Shown in pieces: positions 24,105-32,326 of a stretch of 41,704 nt of DNA. Every line of letters starts with the position of its first letter. The stretch's first letter is position 1. Source of the stretch: Planctomycetota bacterium (GTDB lineage Bacteria > Planctomycetota > SZUA-567 > H5-PLA8); NCBI GenBank assembly GCA_026184295.1, contig JAHCJK010000028.1, positions 1 to 41,704 on the forward strand, read 5' to 3'. The notes under the pieces were generated by a model. The model was not told where the DNA came from, searched no databases, and saw nothing but the letters and a program-made list of their open reading frames with translations. A program made the position numbers and the translations under genes.

Positions 24105-26033
24105 TTACTTCGCCAGCGCGGGCTCCAGTTCCTTGACCTGGGCTAGGACTTTGCGGGCGTAGGCGCGGACGAGGGCGCGGGGGTCCTGGGCGTGGGGTTC
24201 GGCGAGCGCGGCGGCTTCGGCGGGCTGGCCGAATTGGGCGAGGGCCTGGGCGGCGGCGAGGTCGAGTTCGAAGCGGCGGTCGTCGGTGATCGGCGTGCCC
24301 TGCGCGCCCTGGCTGTGCTGGAGCACCAGCTTGCAGTCGCCCTGGCGCTTGAGCGCGGCGCGGATCGGGTCGAGGGCTTCGTCGCGCGTGGCGTGGCGGG
24401 CGAGCGCGCGCACGGCGGCGACGGAGCGGTGGAGGTTCAAGGGTTCGTCGGCGAGGAGTTCGAGCGCGAGCGCCACGCCGCCGTGTTCGCGCAGGCCCAG
24501 TTCGTCGAGCATGAAGAACGCGGCGAGGAAGCGCGGCAGGCTGCGGTTGCGTTCGGCCGGGTCGTTGCGGCGGCTCTTGAAGACCTGCACCAGCACGGCG
24601 GCGCCGTCTGCGCGGCCCTGCACGGCCAGGGCCATCGCGGCCATCAGCTTCTCGTTCTCGCCGCCGTTCTTGAGCACGTCCAGCAGGCCGGCGTGGGCCT
24701 TGGGGCCGCGCGCGGCGAGTTCGCAGAGCGCGGCGGCTTCCTGGCGCGAACCGAAGTGCTTGAAGAGATCCTTGGTGGCGGCGGCGGCCAGTTCGGCGTC
24801 CTGTTCGAGCATCGTGCCGAGGCCTTCGCCCTTCAGGACCGATGCGGGGAGCGCGTTGCGTTCGACGAGGCGCTGCTGCACCTGCTTGATGTCCACCTTG
24901 CGGACGCTGGTGCGGTTCTTGAGGGAGACGGCGGCGGCGACGGAGGCCGATTCGCCCAGGGCCTGGATGTCGCGCTGCATGCGGAAGAGCTGGTGGGCGT
25001 CGTGCGTCATGCCCACGGCGCGGCAGGCGACGAGCAGGTTCTCGACCTTCTTCGGCACCTGCGCGCGGTACGGGACGTCGTGGCACATCTGCGTCTGCCA
25101 GGAACTGAAGCCCGCGACCCAGCGGCGCGCGTCGGCGGATTCGTTTTCGTAATCGAGCGCGTGGTTGTCGTAGTGCGCCTTGGCGCGCAGGACCACGTCG
25201 GGGAAGGCGCGCTGCGCCTGCTGGTCGGCGAGGGTGAGCACGTATTCGGCGTCGATGAAGCGGCTTTCGCGCAGGCCCAGGATCGGGCTGACGTAGATCA
25301 TGCGGTTGGTTTCGTCGAAGGCCTGGCGGTACAGGTGCGAGCGCCCCAGCACCTGCGCGCGCGACTGGTCCAGCGCGTTGGTCGGATCGACGTAGCCCGC
25401 GTCGAAGTTGCGGAAGCTCACCGAGTCGTTCTTCACGTGCCCGGGGGCCAGGCTGTACGGCTGCGGGGCGTGGTCGCCTTCGCGCCCGAAGAGGAACGGC
25501 GCGCCCGCGGCCGCGGCGACGTCGGCATCGCCCGTGGCGTCGATCACGACCTTGGCTTCGAGCCAGAAGAGGCCGTCTTCGCCTTCGGCCACGATCCCGC
25601 GCAGCGCGTCGCCGTCCATCACCGCGCCGGCGAAGAAGCTGCGGTAGAAGCAGCGCACGCCGGCCTCGTCGGCCATCTCCTGCAGCGCGAGTTTTTTCGC
25701 TTCGGGGTGGAAGCCGCTGGCCTTGCCGCCGATCTTTTCGGTCCAGGCCTGCGTGCGCGCGTCGATTTCGACCTGCACGCCGGTCTGCAGCCCGTGGTAA
25801 TAGCTGTGAATCCCGCCGCCGGTCCCGATCCCCCCGAGGAAGCTCTGCGGTTCCACCACCGCGGTGCTCAGGCCTTCCTGCCCGGCCACGATCGCCGCCG
25901 GAGCCCCGCCCGTCCCGCCGCCCACGACGACGACGTCGAACGAGCCGGCCTTGCGAATCTGCGCCAGCGCCAGCTTCGCGCGGCCCTTGGCATCGGCTTC
26001 GGGGAGTTGGTTGGTGCGCACGGTCAGGGACAT
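24105..26033 (-). CDS. FAD-dependent oxidoreductase with HEAT-like C-terminal region
   Basis: A 642-residue protein. Residues 32-52 form the FAD-binding Rossmann motif (DVVVVGGGTGGAPAAIVAG), followed by VEPQSFLGGIGTGGGI, VIDATGDADVAAAAGAPF and, near residue 345, LLVACRAVGMTHDA, the pattern of the FAD_oxidored family common in Planctomycetes and Lentisphaerae. From about residue 420 the sequence changes to repeated helical pairs rich in Ala and Leu (AALCELAARG, AVAAVRALARHATRDEAL), like HEAT repeats, a possible protein-binding tail. Substrate unknown; relatives are often in sugar or sugar-acid catabolism. It is downstream of a second oxidoreductase of the same type on the same strand, after a 226-bp repeat-filled gap. 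Confidence 0.82.
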   Translation of the reverse strand: MSLTVRTNQLPEADAKGRAKLALAQIRKAGSFDVVVVGGGTGGAPAAIVAGQEGLSTAVVEPQSFLGGIGTGGGIHSYYHGLQTGVQVEIDARTQAWTEKIGGKASGFHPEAKKLALQEMADEAGVRCFYRSFFAGAVMDGDALRGIVAEGEDGLFWLEAKVVIDATGDADVAAAAGAPFLFGREGDHAPQPYSLAPGHVKNDSVSFRNFDAGYVDPTNALDQSRAQVLGRSHLYRQAFDETNRMIYVSPILGLRESRFIDAEYVLTLADQQAQRAFPDVVLRAKAHYDNHALDYENESADARRWVAGFSSWQTQMCHDVPYRAQVPKKVENLLVACRAVGMTHDAHQLFRMQRDIQALGESASVAAAVSLKNRTSVRKVDIKQVQQRLVERNALPASVLKGEGLGTMLEQDAELAAAATKDLFKHFGSRQEAAALCELAARGPKAHAGLLDVLKNGGENEKLMAAMALAVQGRADGAAVLVQVFKSRRNDPAERNRSLPRFLAAFFMLDELGLREHGGVALALELLADEPLNLHRSVAAVRALARHATRDEALDPIRAALKRQGDCKLVLQHSQGAQGTPITDDRRFELDLAAAQALAQFGQPAEAAALAEPHAQDPRALVRAYARKVLAQVKELEPALAK

Positions 26034-26059
26034 GGTGGGTTCCTTTGGGGGTTGGGGCC

Positions 26060-26165
26060 TGGTTTGCTGGTTGTCTGGTTCGCTGGTTCTCTGGTTCGCT
26101 GGTTTTCTTGTTCTTTAGTTCGCTGGTTCTCTAGTTCGCTTGTTCTCTTTTGCTCGTTCTCTTGG
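26060..26165 (-). repeat. Degenerate GGTTCGCTGGTTCTCT tandem run
   Basis: Between the two oxidoreductase genes is a run of about 100 bp made of alternating GGTTCGCT and GGTTCTCT units with drift. Read on the minus strand it is AGAGAACCAGCGAACC, the same kind of sequence as the AAGAACCAAGAACC runs at 9.5, 30.6 and 41.6 kb. Confidence 0.75.
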
Positions 26166-26259
26166 GGCTTGCTGCGCCTGTTGCTGTTTGCTTTTTACCG
26201 TTTGTTTGACGTTTGCCGTTTTCAGGTTGCCGTTTCCAGCCGGCAGCTCGGCTGGGTTC

Positions 26260-27195
26260 CTATTTCGCGACGGCTCCGCGCAGCGCTTCCATGGCCACGG
26301 TCGCGGCCTGTTCGCCCAGGTGCGCGCGTTCTTCCAGCGAGGGCTTGCGGCCGAGCACCGCGGGGCCGGCGACGGCCAGGCCTTCGGGGAGGCTCTTGGC
26401 GTCCAGCGCGGGGACCTTGAGCGCGAAGCCTTCGTGCGCGGAGAGGCTCAGGTTGGCCTTTTCGAAGCCGGGCTTGCCCGCGCGCAGCGCCGCGATCGTC
26501 TTCGCCATCGCGAAGCGCGCCTGCGCTTCGGCGCTTTCGGGCTTGCCCGCGGCATACGCGATGCGTACGTGCGCTTCGTTGGCCCACAGGGTCGGCCGGA
26601 CGGCCACTTCGGGCACGCCATCGACGGCCACGCATTCGAGCGCGGCGGTGGGGGTGACGGCGCAGAGCAGGAAGGCGCGGGTGTGGGTCGGTTCGCCGTC
26701 GGGGGTGAGCGCTTCGAAGCGTGCGCCGGCGGCCTTGGCCAGGCGGCTGTTCTCGGTCGCGTCCACGAAGGCCTTGGCCTGCACGGCCAGCGGGCCGGAC
26801 TTGGTCGTCACGCGCAGCGCGCCGTGCTTGAGGTCCACTTCGCCCGCCAGCGCGCGGAAGTGCACGCGCACGCCGGCCGCGGCGAGGATCTTGTCGAGCA
26901 GGAGTTCGCTGGCGACGGGGTCGAGCTTGCCGTCCTTCGCGGCGGTGTGCTTTTCGAGCGCGTCGAGCAGCGCCTGGAGCGCGCGCGGGGCCTTGGCGCC
27001 GGGCGTGAGGAAGAGTTCCAGGCCGTGGGAGATTTCCCAGCCGAGCGCGCCGCGTTCTTCGACCAGCACGGTCTCGACGCCGGCTTCGGCGGCCGTCAGC
27101 GCCGCGGCCACGCCGGCCAAGCCGCCGCCGGCGACGCAGAGTTCCGCGCGGTCGAGCACCGCGAGGCTGGCCGCAAGTTTCAGTTCGTCGCTCAT
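26260..27195 (-). CDS. FAD-dependent oxidoreductase, short form
   Basis: A 311-residue protein with an N-terminal dinucleotide-binding motif (ELCVAGGGLAGVAAALTAAEAG at about 18-39) and VLVEERGALGWEI, then FVDATENSRLAKAAGARF, matching the FAD_oxidored pattern VIDATGDADVA...AGAPF of its larger neighbour, and a C-terminal LAVAGPAV segment that closes the FAD site. It lacks the HEAT-like tail. It may form a complex with, or act before, the larger oxidoreductase. It is the first gene downstream of the gap shared with the divergent PocR-AraC regulator, which probably controls it. Confidence 0.78.
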   Translation of the reverse strand: MSDELKLAASLAVLDRAELCVAGGGLAGVAAALTAAEAGVETVLVEERGALGWEISHGLELFLTPGAKAPRALQALLDALEKHTAAKDGKLDPVASELLLDKILAAAGVRVHFRALAGEVDLKHGALRVTTKSGPLAVQAKAFVDATENSRLAKAAGARFEALTPDGEPTHTRAFLLCAVTPTAALECVAVDGVPEVAVRPTLWANEAHVRIAYAAGKPESAEAQARFAMAKTIAALRAGKPGFEKANLSLSAHEGFALKVPALDAKSLPEGLAVAGPAVLGRKPSLEERAHLGEQAATVAMEALRGAVAK

Positions 27196-27349
27196 GTCGG
27201 GTAACTCCGTTGGGATGAAGGGTATGGGAAAGTTCGCTGCGTCCGTCGTTCAAGCTGCCGTATCGATGCTTCTTCTATACCGTAAAAAATCGGCCCGGTC
27301 GCAGGGCTCTCCGTTGATAAAGTGGGATTTTACGCTAGTCTGACGCGAC

Positions 27350-28243
27350 GTGGAAGACCAGCACGACGTGCCTCTGCGCGTGATCCGCGCCTTCGAACGC
27401 ACCACCGGGTTGCACGTCTGCTTTCACGACCTGAGCGGGCTATTGTACGCGTACCTGCCGCCCGACCGCTTCGCCCACAACATCCCGCTCTGCATGGCCG
27501 TGAAAGCGATGCGCGAACCCGCCTGCGTCGCCTGCGACGCGAGCTTCGCCCGCACGACTTTGCTCGAACGCCCCGACGGCGCGGTGAAGATCTGCCACGC
27601 CGGCCTGGTCGAATGGATCGTCGCGCACACCCGCGACGAACGCATCGAGTGGGTGCTCTTTGCCGGCCAGCGCACGCCCGGGCGGAACCTGACCGTCGCC
27701 GTGCGCGATCCGCAATCGCCCATGCGCCCCACCCCCTGGCCCCGCACGGAGGCGCTCCCCCCGCCCGTCGACGACGACGAAGCCCTGGGGTTGCTCGAGA
27801 TGACCGCGATGCTGGCCGCCCGCCTGCGCGAATGGCAGCGCGCCTTCGAAGCGCGCCCGGGGGCTCCGCAGCGCCGCGCCGCCAACCGCACCACGCCGAT
27901 TCCCGCGCAGGTGGCCCGTCGCGTCGAAATCCGCCGCTTTGTCCAGGCGCGCCACCGCAGCGCCGTGCGCCTGCAGGACCTGGCCGCGAGCCTGCACATC
28001 AGCGAGAGCCGCGCGGGGCACGCGGTGCGCGAAGCCTGCGGCGCCTCCTTTATAGAGCTGCTGATCGAGGCGCGCCTGGCCACCGCGGCCAGCCTGCTGC
28101 AGCATTCGAACCTGAGCGTCCTCGAGGCCGCCGCGCGCAGCGGCTTCGGCGACATCTCGAACTTCCATTCGACCTTCAAGAAGAAGTTCGGCGTCACGCC
28201 GCATCAGTACCGCAAGACGACGCAGGCGGGGTCGATCGTCTGA
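27350..28243 (+). CDS. PocR-domain AraC-family regulator
   Basis: A 297-residue regulator starting at GTG. The N-terminal half has the PocR pattern: FERTTGLHVCFHDLSG, a cysteine set (LCMAVKAM, PACVACDASF, KICHAGLVEWI) and WVLFAGQR. PocR is a PAS-related ligand sensor first described in the 1,2-propanediol regulator. The C-terminal half is the AraC double HTH (RLQDLAASLHISESRAGHAV, LSVLEAAARSGFGDISNFHS, ending FGVTPHQYRK). Divergent to the oxidoreductase pair with a 154-bp shared promoter region, so it is the likely activator of that operon. The cysteines could hold a metal, but that is not shown. Confidence 0.85.
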   Translation: MEDQHDVPLRVIRAFERTTGLHVCFHDLSGLLYAYLPPDRFAHNIPLCMAVKAMREPACVACDASFARTTLLERPDGAVKICHAGLVEWIVAHTRDERIEWVLFAGQRTPGRNLTVAVRDPQSPMRPTPWPRTEALPPPVDDDEALGLLEMTAMLAARLREWQRAFEARPGAPQRRAANRTTPIPAQVARRVEIRRFVQARHRSAVRLQDLAASLHISESRAGHAVREACGASFIELLIEARLATAASLLQHSNLSVLEAAARSGFGDISNFHSTFKKKFGVTPHQYRKTTQAGSIV

Positions 28244-29266
28244 CGTTCCGAGCCTTTTTTCACCGCGGAGGCGCGGAGGGCGCGGAGAACAGCCAACGGC
28301 AAAATCAAACCAACGACTTGTTTCGCGCAAAGACGCCAAGAACTGCTCAACTACAGAACTACAGAACTTCAAACTATAGAACGGCAGGACTGCTAACCGC
28401 TCATCCACGAAGGACACTAAGAGCACGAAGAACGACCACGCACGACGGAAGAACCAAGATCTTCGAACAACCTGTTTCGCGCAAAGACGCAAAGACGCCA
28501 AGAACTGCTCAACTGCATAACTACAGAACCACAGAACTTCAAACTATAGAACGGCAGGACTGCTAACCGCTCATCCACGAAGGACGCTAAGAGCACGAAG
28601 AACTGCCCAACCATGAACTACGAACCACGAACTACGAACTACGAACGGCTCATCCACGAAGGACACTAAGATCACGAAGAACTGCCACGCACGACCGCTT
28701 CATTTTTGTTCTTCGTGTTCCTTCGTGCCCTTCGTGGAAAATCCGTTCTGTTGTTCTTTGCCGTTCTTAGCGTCTTTGCGTCTTGGTGCGAACCATGCAG
28801 AACCACGCACGACCGCTCCATTCTTGTTCTTCGTGTCCCTTCGTGCCCTTCGTGGATAATCCGTTTTGTTGTTCTTTGCCGTTCTTAGCGTCTTTGCGTC
28901 TTGGCGCGAAACAAGTTGTTCGAAGATTTTGGTTCTTCCGTCGTGCGTGGTCGTTCTTTGTGATCTTCGTGTCCTTCGTGGACGAGCCGGTCGCAGTCCT
29001 GCGTTCTATGGTTTGTAGTTCTGCGGTTGAGCCGTTCTTGGCGTCTTTGCGTCTTGGCGCGAAACAGGTTGTTCGCAGTTTTGGTACTTCCGTCGTGCGT
29101 GGTCGTTCTTCGTGATCTTCGTGTCCTTCGTGGATGAGCCGTTTGCTGTCCTGCGTTCTATGGTTTGTAGTTCTGCAGTTGAGCCGTTCTTGGCGTCTTT
29201 GCGTCTTGGCGCGAAACAGGTTGTTCGCAGTTTTGGTTCTTGGTTCTTGAGTTTTGCTGCTGTCCG
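28244..29266. repeat. Large inverted array of ~153-bp repeat units
   Basis: No gene is supported in this 1,023-bp gap. A CACCGCGGAGGCGCGGAG element at 28254-28291 leads into a composite unit with order TTTCGCGCAAAGACGCC, AACTGCTCAACTACAGAAC, ACTATAGAACGGCAGGAC, CATCCACGAAGGACAC, CACGCACGACGGAAGAACC. Units start at 28321 and 28474 (period 153) with a partial third at about 28641-28697. From about 28700 the same unit appears reverse-complemented, with TTGGCGCGAAAC at 28901, 29053 and 29206 (period 152-153) and a shorter copy ending near 28790. The whole is an imperfect 1-kb palindrome. Confidence 0.88.
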
Positions 29267-30454
29267 TTATTTGACGGAGTCGCGTTCGACGATTGCGACG
29301 GGCATGCGGACGATGCGGGCGGGGCGCGTGGGATCGGCGAGGCGTTCCTTGACGAGCTGCGCGGCCTGGCGGCCGTATTCGGAGCGGTCGAAGCGCACGG
29401 TCGTCAGGGGCGGGCGGAGCTGCGCGGCGATTTCCTGGTCGTCGAAGCCGATCACGCCGAGGCGCCGGGGGATTTCGAGCGCGGCTTCGTTGGCGGCGTC
29501 GTAGAGGCCGTGGGCGAGGCGGTCGTTGGCGCAGAAGACGGCCGCGCGTTCGTCGGCGCCGGGCTTGTCGAGCCCCAGCTTCTTCAGCAGGCTTCGCGCG
29601 TGCACGCGGCCGGTCTGTTCGTCCCAGCCGTCGGACCAGGCTTCGGCGGCGGGCTTCATCCCCGCGGCGTGGAGCGCTTCCTTCAGGCCCGCGAAGCGGT
29701 CCTGCGCGCGCGCGTCGTTCTGCGGGCCGCCCAGAAACGCGACGCGCTTCGCTCCGCGTTCGAGCAGGTACGTGCCCGCGGCCATGCCGCCCGCGTGGTC
29801 TTCCACCAGCACCGCGTCGTAGCGCAGCGCCGCGCCCGAACCCGGGGCTTCGGGCATCGCGTGCAGCGCCAGCGCCGGCAGGCCGGGACTGTTGGCGAGC
29901 GCGCGCTTTAAAAACGCGGGGCGGTCGAACGCGATCAGGAAATCCATGTCGCCGCCGCCCGCGGAAAGTTCTTCGAGCATCACGGCTTCGCCCGCGGCCG
30001 AGACCGGCGCGTAGCGCAGCCGCAGGCCTTCGCGCACCAGCGCTTCGTCGAGCGCTTCCACGATCGCGAAGCCGAAGCGTCCGCGCGTGAGCGAACGCGG
30101 GTCGAGCGCCAGGAGCACGGTCTTGGCGCGCGCGGCGGGCTTGCCTTCTTCCGCCGGCGGATGCGGCGCGACGAACGTCCCGCGCCCGTGCTGCCGGACC
30201 AGCCAGCCGCGATCGACCAGTTCGCCCAGCGCGCGCACGACCGTCTGGTAGCTGATTGCGTAGCGTTTGCTCAGCGCGGGCCCCGACATGATCAGCGCGC
30301 CCGGCGCGAGCGCGCCCGAGCGAATCTGTTCGATCAGGTCCGCCACCATCGCCGCCGCCGCGCGCGAACGCGAGAGCCCTTCGCCCGCGGCCACGGGCGC
30401 GGATCGGCGCGAAGAGGGACGTTTGGGGGTCGTTCCGGCGGGAACCTTGGCCAT
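29267..30454 (-). CDS. GntR/LacI-type hybrid transcriptional regulator
   Basis: A 395-residue repressor-like protein. Residues about 30-95 are a GntR winged helix (MVADLIEQIRSGALAPGA, ISYQTVVRALGELVDRGWL, RQHGRGTFV). Residues 110-395 form a LacI/GalR-type ligand-binding fold (DFLIAFDRPAFLKRAL, AVLVEDHAGGMAAGTYLLER, RVAFLGGPQNDARAQDR, FCANDRLAHGLYDAANEA, RRLGVIGFDDQEIAAQLRPP). This combination is that of AraR-like sugar-responsive regulators. The start at MAKVPAGTTP is chosen because the preceding frame is repeat sequence. No target gene is next to it; it sits between two repeat arrays. Confidence 0.88.
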   Translation of the reverse strand: MAKVPAGTTPKRPSSRRSAPVAAGEGLSRSRAAAAMVADLIEQIRSGALAPGALIMSGPALSKRYAISYQTVVRALGELVDRGWLVRQHGRGTFVAPHPPAEEGKPAARAKTVLLALDPRSLTRGRFGFAIVEALDEALVREGLRLRYAPVSAAGEAVMLEELSAGGGDMDFLIAFDRPAFLKRALANSPGLPALALHAMPEAPGSGAALRYDAVLVEDHAGGMAAGTYLLERGAKRVAFLGGPQNDARAQDRFAGLKEALHAAGMKPAAEAWSDGWDEQTGRVHARSLLKKLGLDKPGADERAAVFCANDRLAHGLYDAANEAALEIPRRLGVIGFDDQEIAAQLRPPLTTVRFDRSEYGRQAAQLVKERLADPTRPARIVRMPVAIVERDSVK

Positions 30455-31224
30455 GAGACAAGTATCAAATAAGCGGACCTTTCCGCAACTGCGAAAGCCG
30501 GAATTCCTTTTCACCACGGAGGCACGGAGACACGGAGAACTGCGTTTTTTTATTCTCACGCAAAGCCGCGGAGACGCTAAGAACTGCAAAGAACGGCTAA
30601 GAACCAAAGAACTGCAAAGAACCAAGAACCAAGAACGACGAAGAACCACGAACCGAAAGTGAACGACCAAAATAGAACGTCAAACAGATAGGTACAGCAT
30701 TCGGTCCACGAAGGGCACCAAGGCACACGAAGAACGGCAAAGAACGGCAAGAACCAAAGAACTGCTAAGAACCAAGAACCAAAAACGGCGAAGAACTACG
30801 AACCGAAAGAGAACGACTACAATAGAAGGATAAACGGATAGGTACAGCATTCGGTCCACGAAGGGCACCAAGGCACACGAAGGGTCACGAAGCACAGCAG
30901 ATTAGTATGGTAGTTCTTCGTGTTCTTCGTGTCCTTCGTGGATGATCTGTTGGAGTTGCCGTTGCAGTTCTTTGGTTCTTGGTTCTTTGGTTCTTGGTTC
31001 TTTGCTGTGCTTTGGTTCTTAGCCGTTCTTTGGTTCTTAGCAGTTCTTTGCGTCTTGGCGCGAAATATGCAGAACCTTCGATCCCTCTTAAAACCAAGGA
31101 GTTCCGTTGCCGATGCGGGGGTTGGGCCTATGCTGGCAAGGAAAGCGTGACAAAGCTGGGGGTTCTTGCGTCTTGAGATCACCCGGGCGGCGGGAATCGC
31201 CCACACTTTGAGGACCCCAACGGG
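30455..31224. repeat. Second composite repeat array with inverted tail
   Basis: No gene is supported in this 770-bp gap. A CACCACGGAGGCACGGAG element at 30508-30542 is followed by CGCAAAGCCGCGG, AAGAACCAAAGAACTGC runs and a unit ending GATAGGTACAGCATTCGG. That end and the following CCACGAAGGGCACCAAGG recur after 150 bp (30687 and 30837). From about 30912 the sequence runs as reverse complement (TTCTTCGTGTCCTTCGTGG, GTTCTTTGGTTCTTGG, GCGTCTTGGCGCGAAA) to about 31070. So forward units are again followed by reverse ones. The last 150 bp before the cytochrome gene are unique sequence with its promoter and GAGGA site. Confidence 0.85.
30473..30486 (-). promoter_or_regulatory. Possible operator before the GntR/LacI regulator
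   Basis: A perfect inverted repeat GCGGA-CCTT-TCCGC ends 19 bp upstream of the regulator's ATG. It is the only palindrome in that leader and could be an autoregulatory site. No experimental analogue is known to me for this sequence. Confidence 0.25.
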
Positions 31225-32304
31225 ATGGAACGCGGCAAGAAGCTGGCGGCCCTGGTCCTGCTCGCGCTCTTCGCGGGCTTTCTCGCCTACACGGCCTCGG
31301 TCACGCCCACGCAGCCGCTCCCCGCGCCCATTCCGCCGGCCGCGCAATTGCCCCTCCCGCCGGGCCCGGACCTGCTCGCCCCCAAGCCCGTTCGGTTTAC
31401 CCAAAGCAGCCAGTGCATCGACTGCCACAGCCAGATCTACGCCGAATGGCGCAAGGACCAGCACGCGACCTCGTGGTCCGAAGAAATCTTCCGTTCCTTC
31501 TCGATCAATTACACCAAGGACGAATGCCTTTCCTGCCACGCGCCCAAGCCGATGCTCGAAGTCGGGCTTACCAACGCGCCGGTGCTCCGCGACGCCAACC
31601 GCAGCGACGGCGTGGACTGCATCACCTGCCACCAGCTCAACGGCCAGTCCCACGGGACGCTGGGGAGCAAGGCCGTCTGCGGCGGCATCTTTAAAGAGGA
31701 ACTGAAGACTTCGCAGGCCTGCTACCACTGCCACGCCACGCACAACCTCTTTAAGGAGTACCTGGCCAGCGAATACCCCGCGCGCGGCGTCACCTGCCAG
31801 GACTGCCACATGGAAAAGGTCACGCGCCGCGTCGCCGACGGCGGGCCGGTGCGCGTGACGCGCCGCCACGTCTTCCACAACGGCGGGCACGACGTGGAAG
31901 GCCTGAAGAAGGCGCTCGCGCTGGCCATGGCCGCGAAGGACGGCAAGCTGACCGTCACGGTCACCAACATCGGCGCGGGGCACGGCGTCCCGGGAGAAAT
32001 CAACAACCGCGTCGTGCGCCTGGAGGTCTCGGTGCAGGTGGGGAAGGGGAAGAAGACCGAGGACGGCCGGGAGGTGGACGACGTGGACGAAGTGCAGGCG
32101 CACGAAGCGATCTTCCGCGCGCCGCCGCGTCTGGCCCGCGACAAGGTGCCTTCGACGCAGATCCTGCCCGGGCAGCCGCGCGTGCTCGAATACGCCCTGC
32201 CGGTCCCGCGCGGGCGCGTGGTCGCGACCCTGACGTACAAGCTCGAAGCGTCTTCGCTGAACGACGACGCGACCCTGATGGGCCGCTGGCAGATCGACTT
32301 TTAG
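31225..32304 (+). CDS. Pentaheme c-type cytochrome
   Basis: A 359-residue protein with one N-terminal hydrophobic span (residues 6-22) serving as signal or anchor, then a proline-rich linker. Five CxxCH heme-binding motifs: CIDCH at 64-68, CLSCH at 101-105, CITCH at 132-136, CYHCH at 166-170, CQDCH at 191-195. Each would bind a covalent heme in the periplasm. The spacing and the WRKDQHATSW segment resemble cytochrome c554-type multiheme proteins. The C-terminal 150 residues are beta-rich without hemes (LTVTVTNIGAGHGVPG). Likely an electron carrier or a reductase subunit. It is followed after 22 bp by an Fe3+-type binding lipoprotein, perhaps one operon, though a functional link is not obvious. 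Heme attachment genes are not in the window. Confidence 0.9.
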   Translation: MERGKKLAALVLLALFAGFLAYTASVTPTQPLPAPIPPAAQLPLPPGPDLLAPKPVRFTQSSQCIDCHSQIYAEWRKDQHATSWSEEIFRSFSINYTKDECLSCHAPKPMLEVGLTNAPVLRDANRSDGVDCITCHQLNGQSHGTLGSKAVCGGIFKEELKTSQACYHCHATHNLFKEYLASEYPARGVTCQDCHMEKVTRRVADGGPVRVTRRHVFHNGGHDVEGLKKALALAMAAKDGKLTVTVTNIGAGHGVPGEINNRVVRLEVSVQVGKGKKTEDGREVDDVDEVQAHEAIFRAPPRLARDKVPSTQILPGQPRVLEYALPVPRGRVVATLTYKLEASSLNDDATLMGRWQIDF

Positions 32305-32326
32305 GAAGCGGGGGGAGGCCGCAGAG

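Noticed and set aside
28244..29266. CRISPR array
   Set aside because: Units are about 153 bp, composite, divergent and inverted in the second half; there are no short identical repeats with unique spacers and no cas genes.
28417..29504. Small frames inside the repeat arrays (for example at 28706, 28783 and 29112 on the plus strand)
   Set aside because: They are translations of the repeats (VFFVSFVDE-type and similar), occur in every copy, and lack ribosome-binding sites.
31085..31224. tRNA or small RNA before the cytochrome gene
   Set aside because: I looked for cloverleaf-like pairing and CCA-adjacent stems and saw none; the stretch reads as a normal leader.
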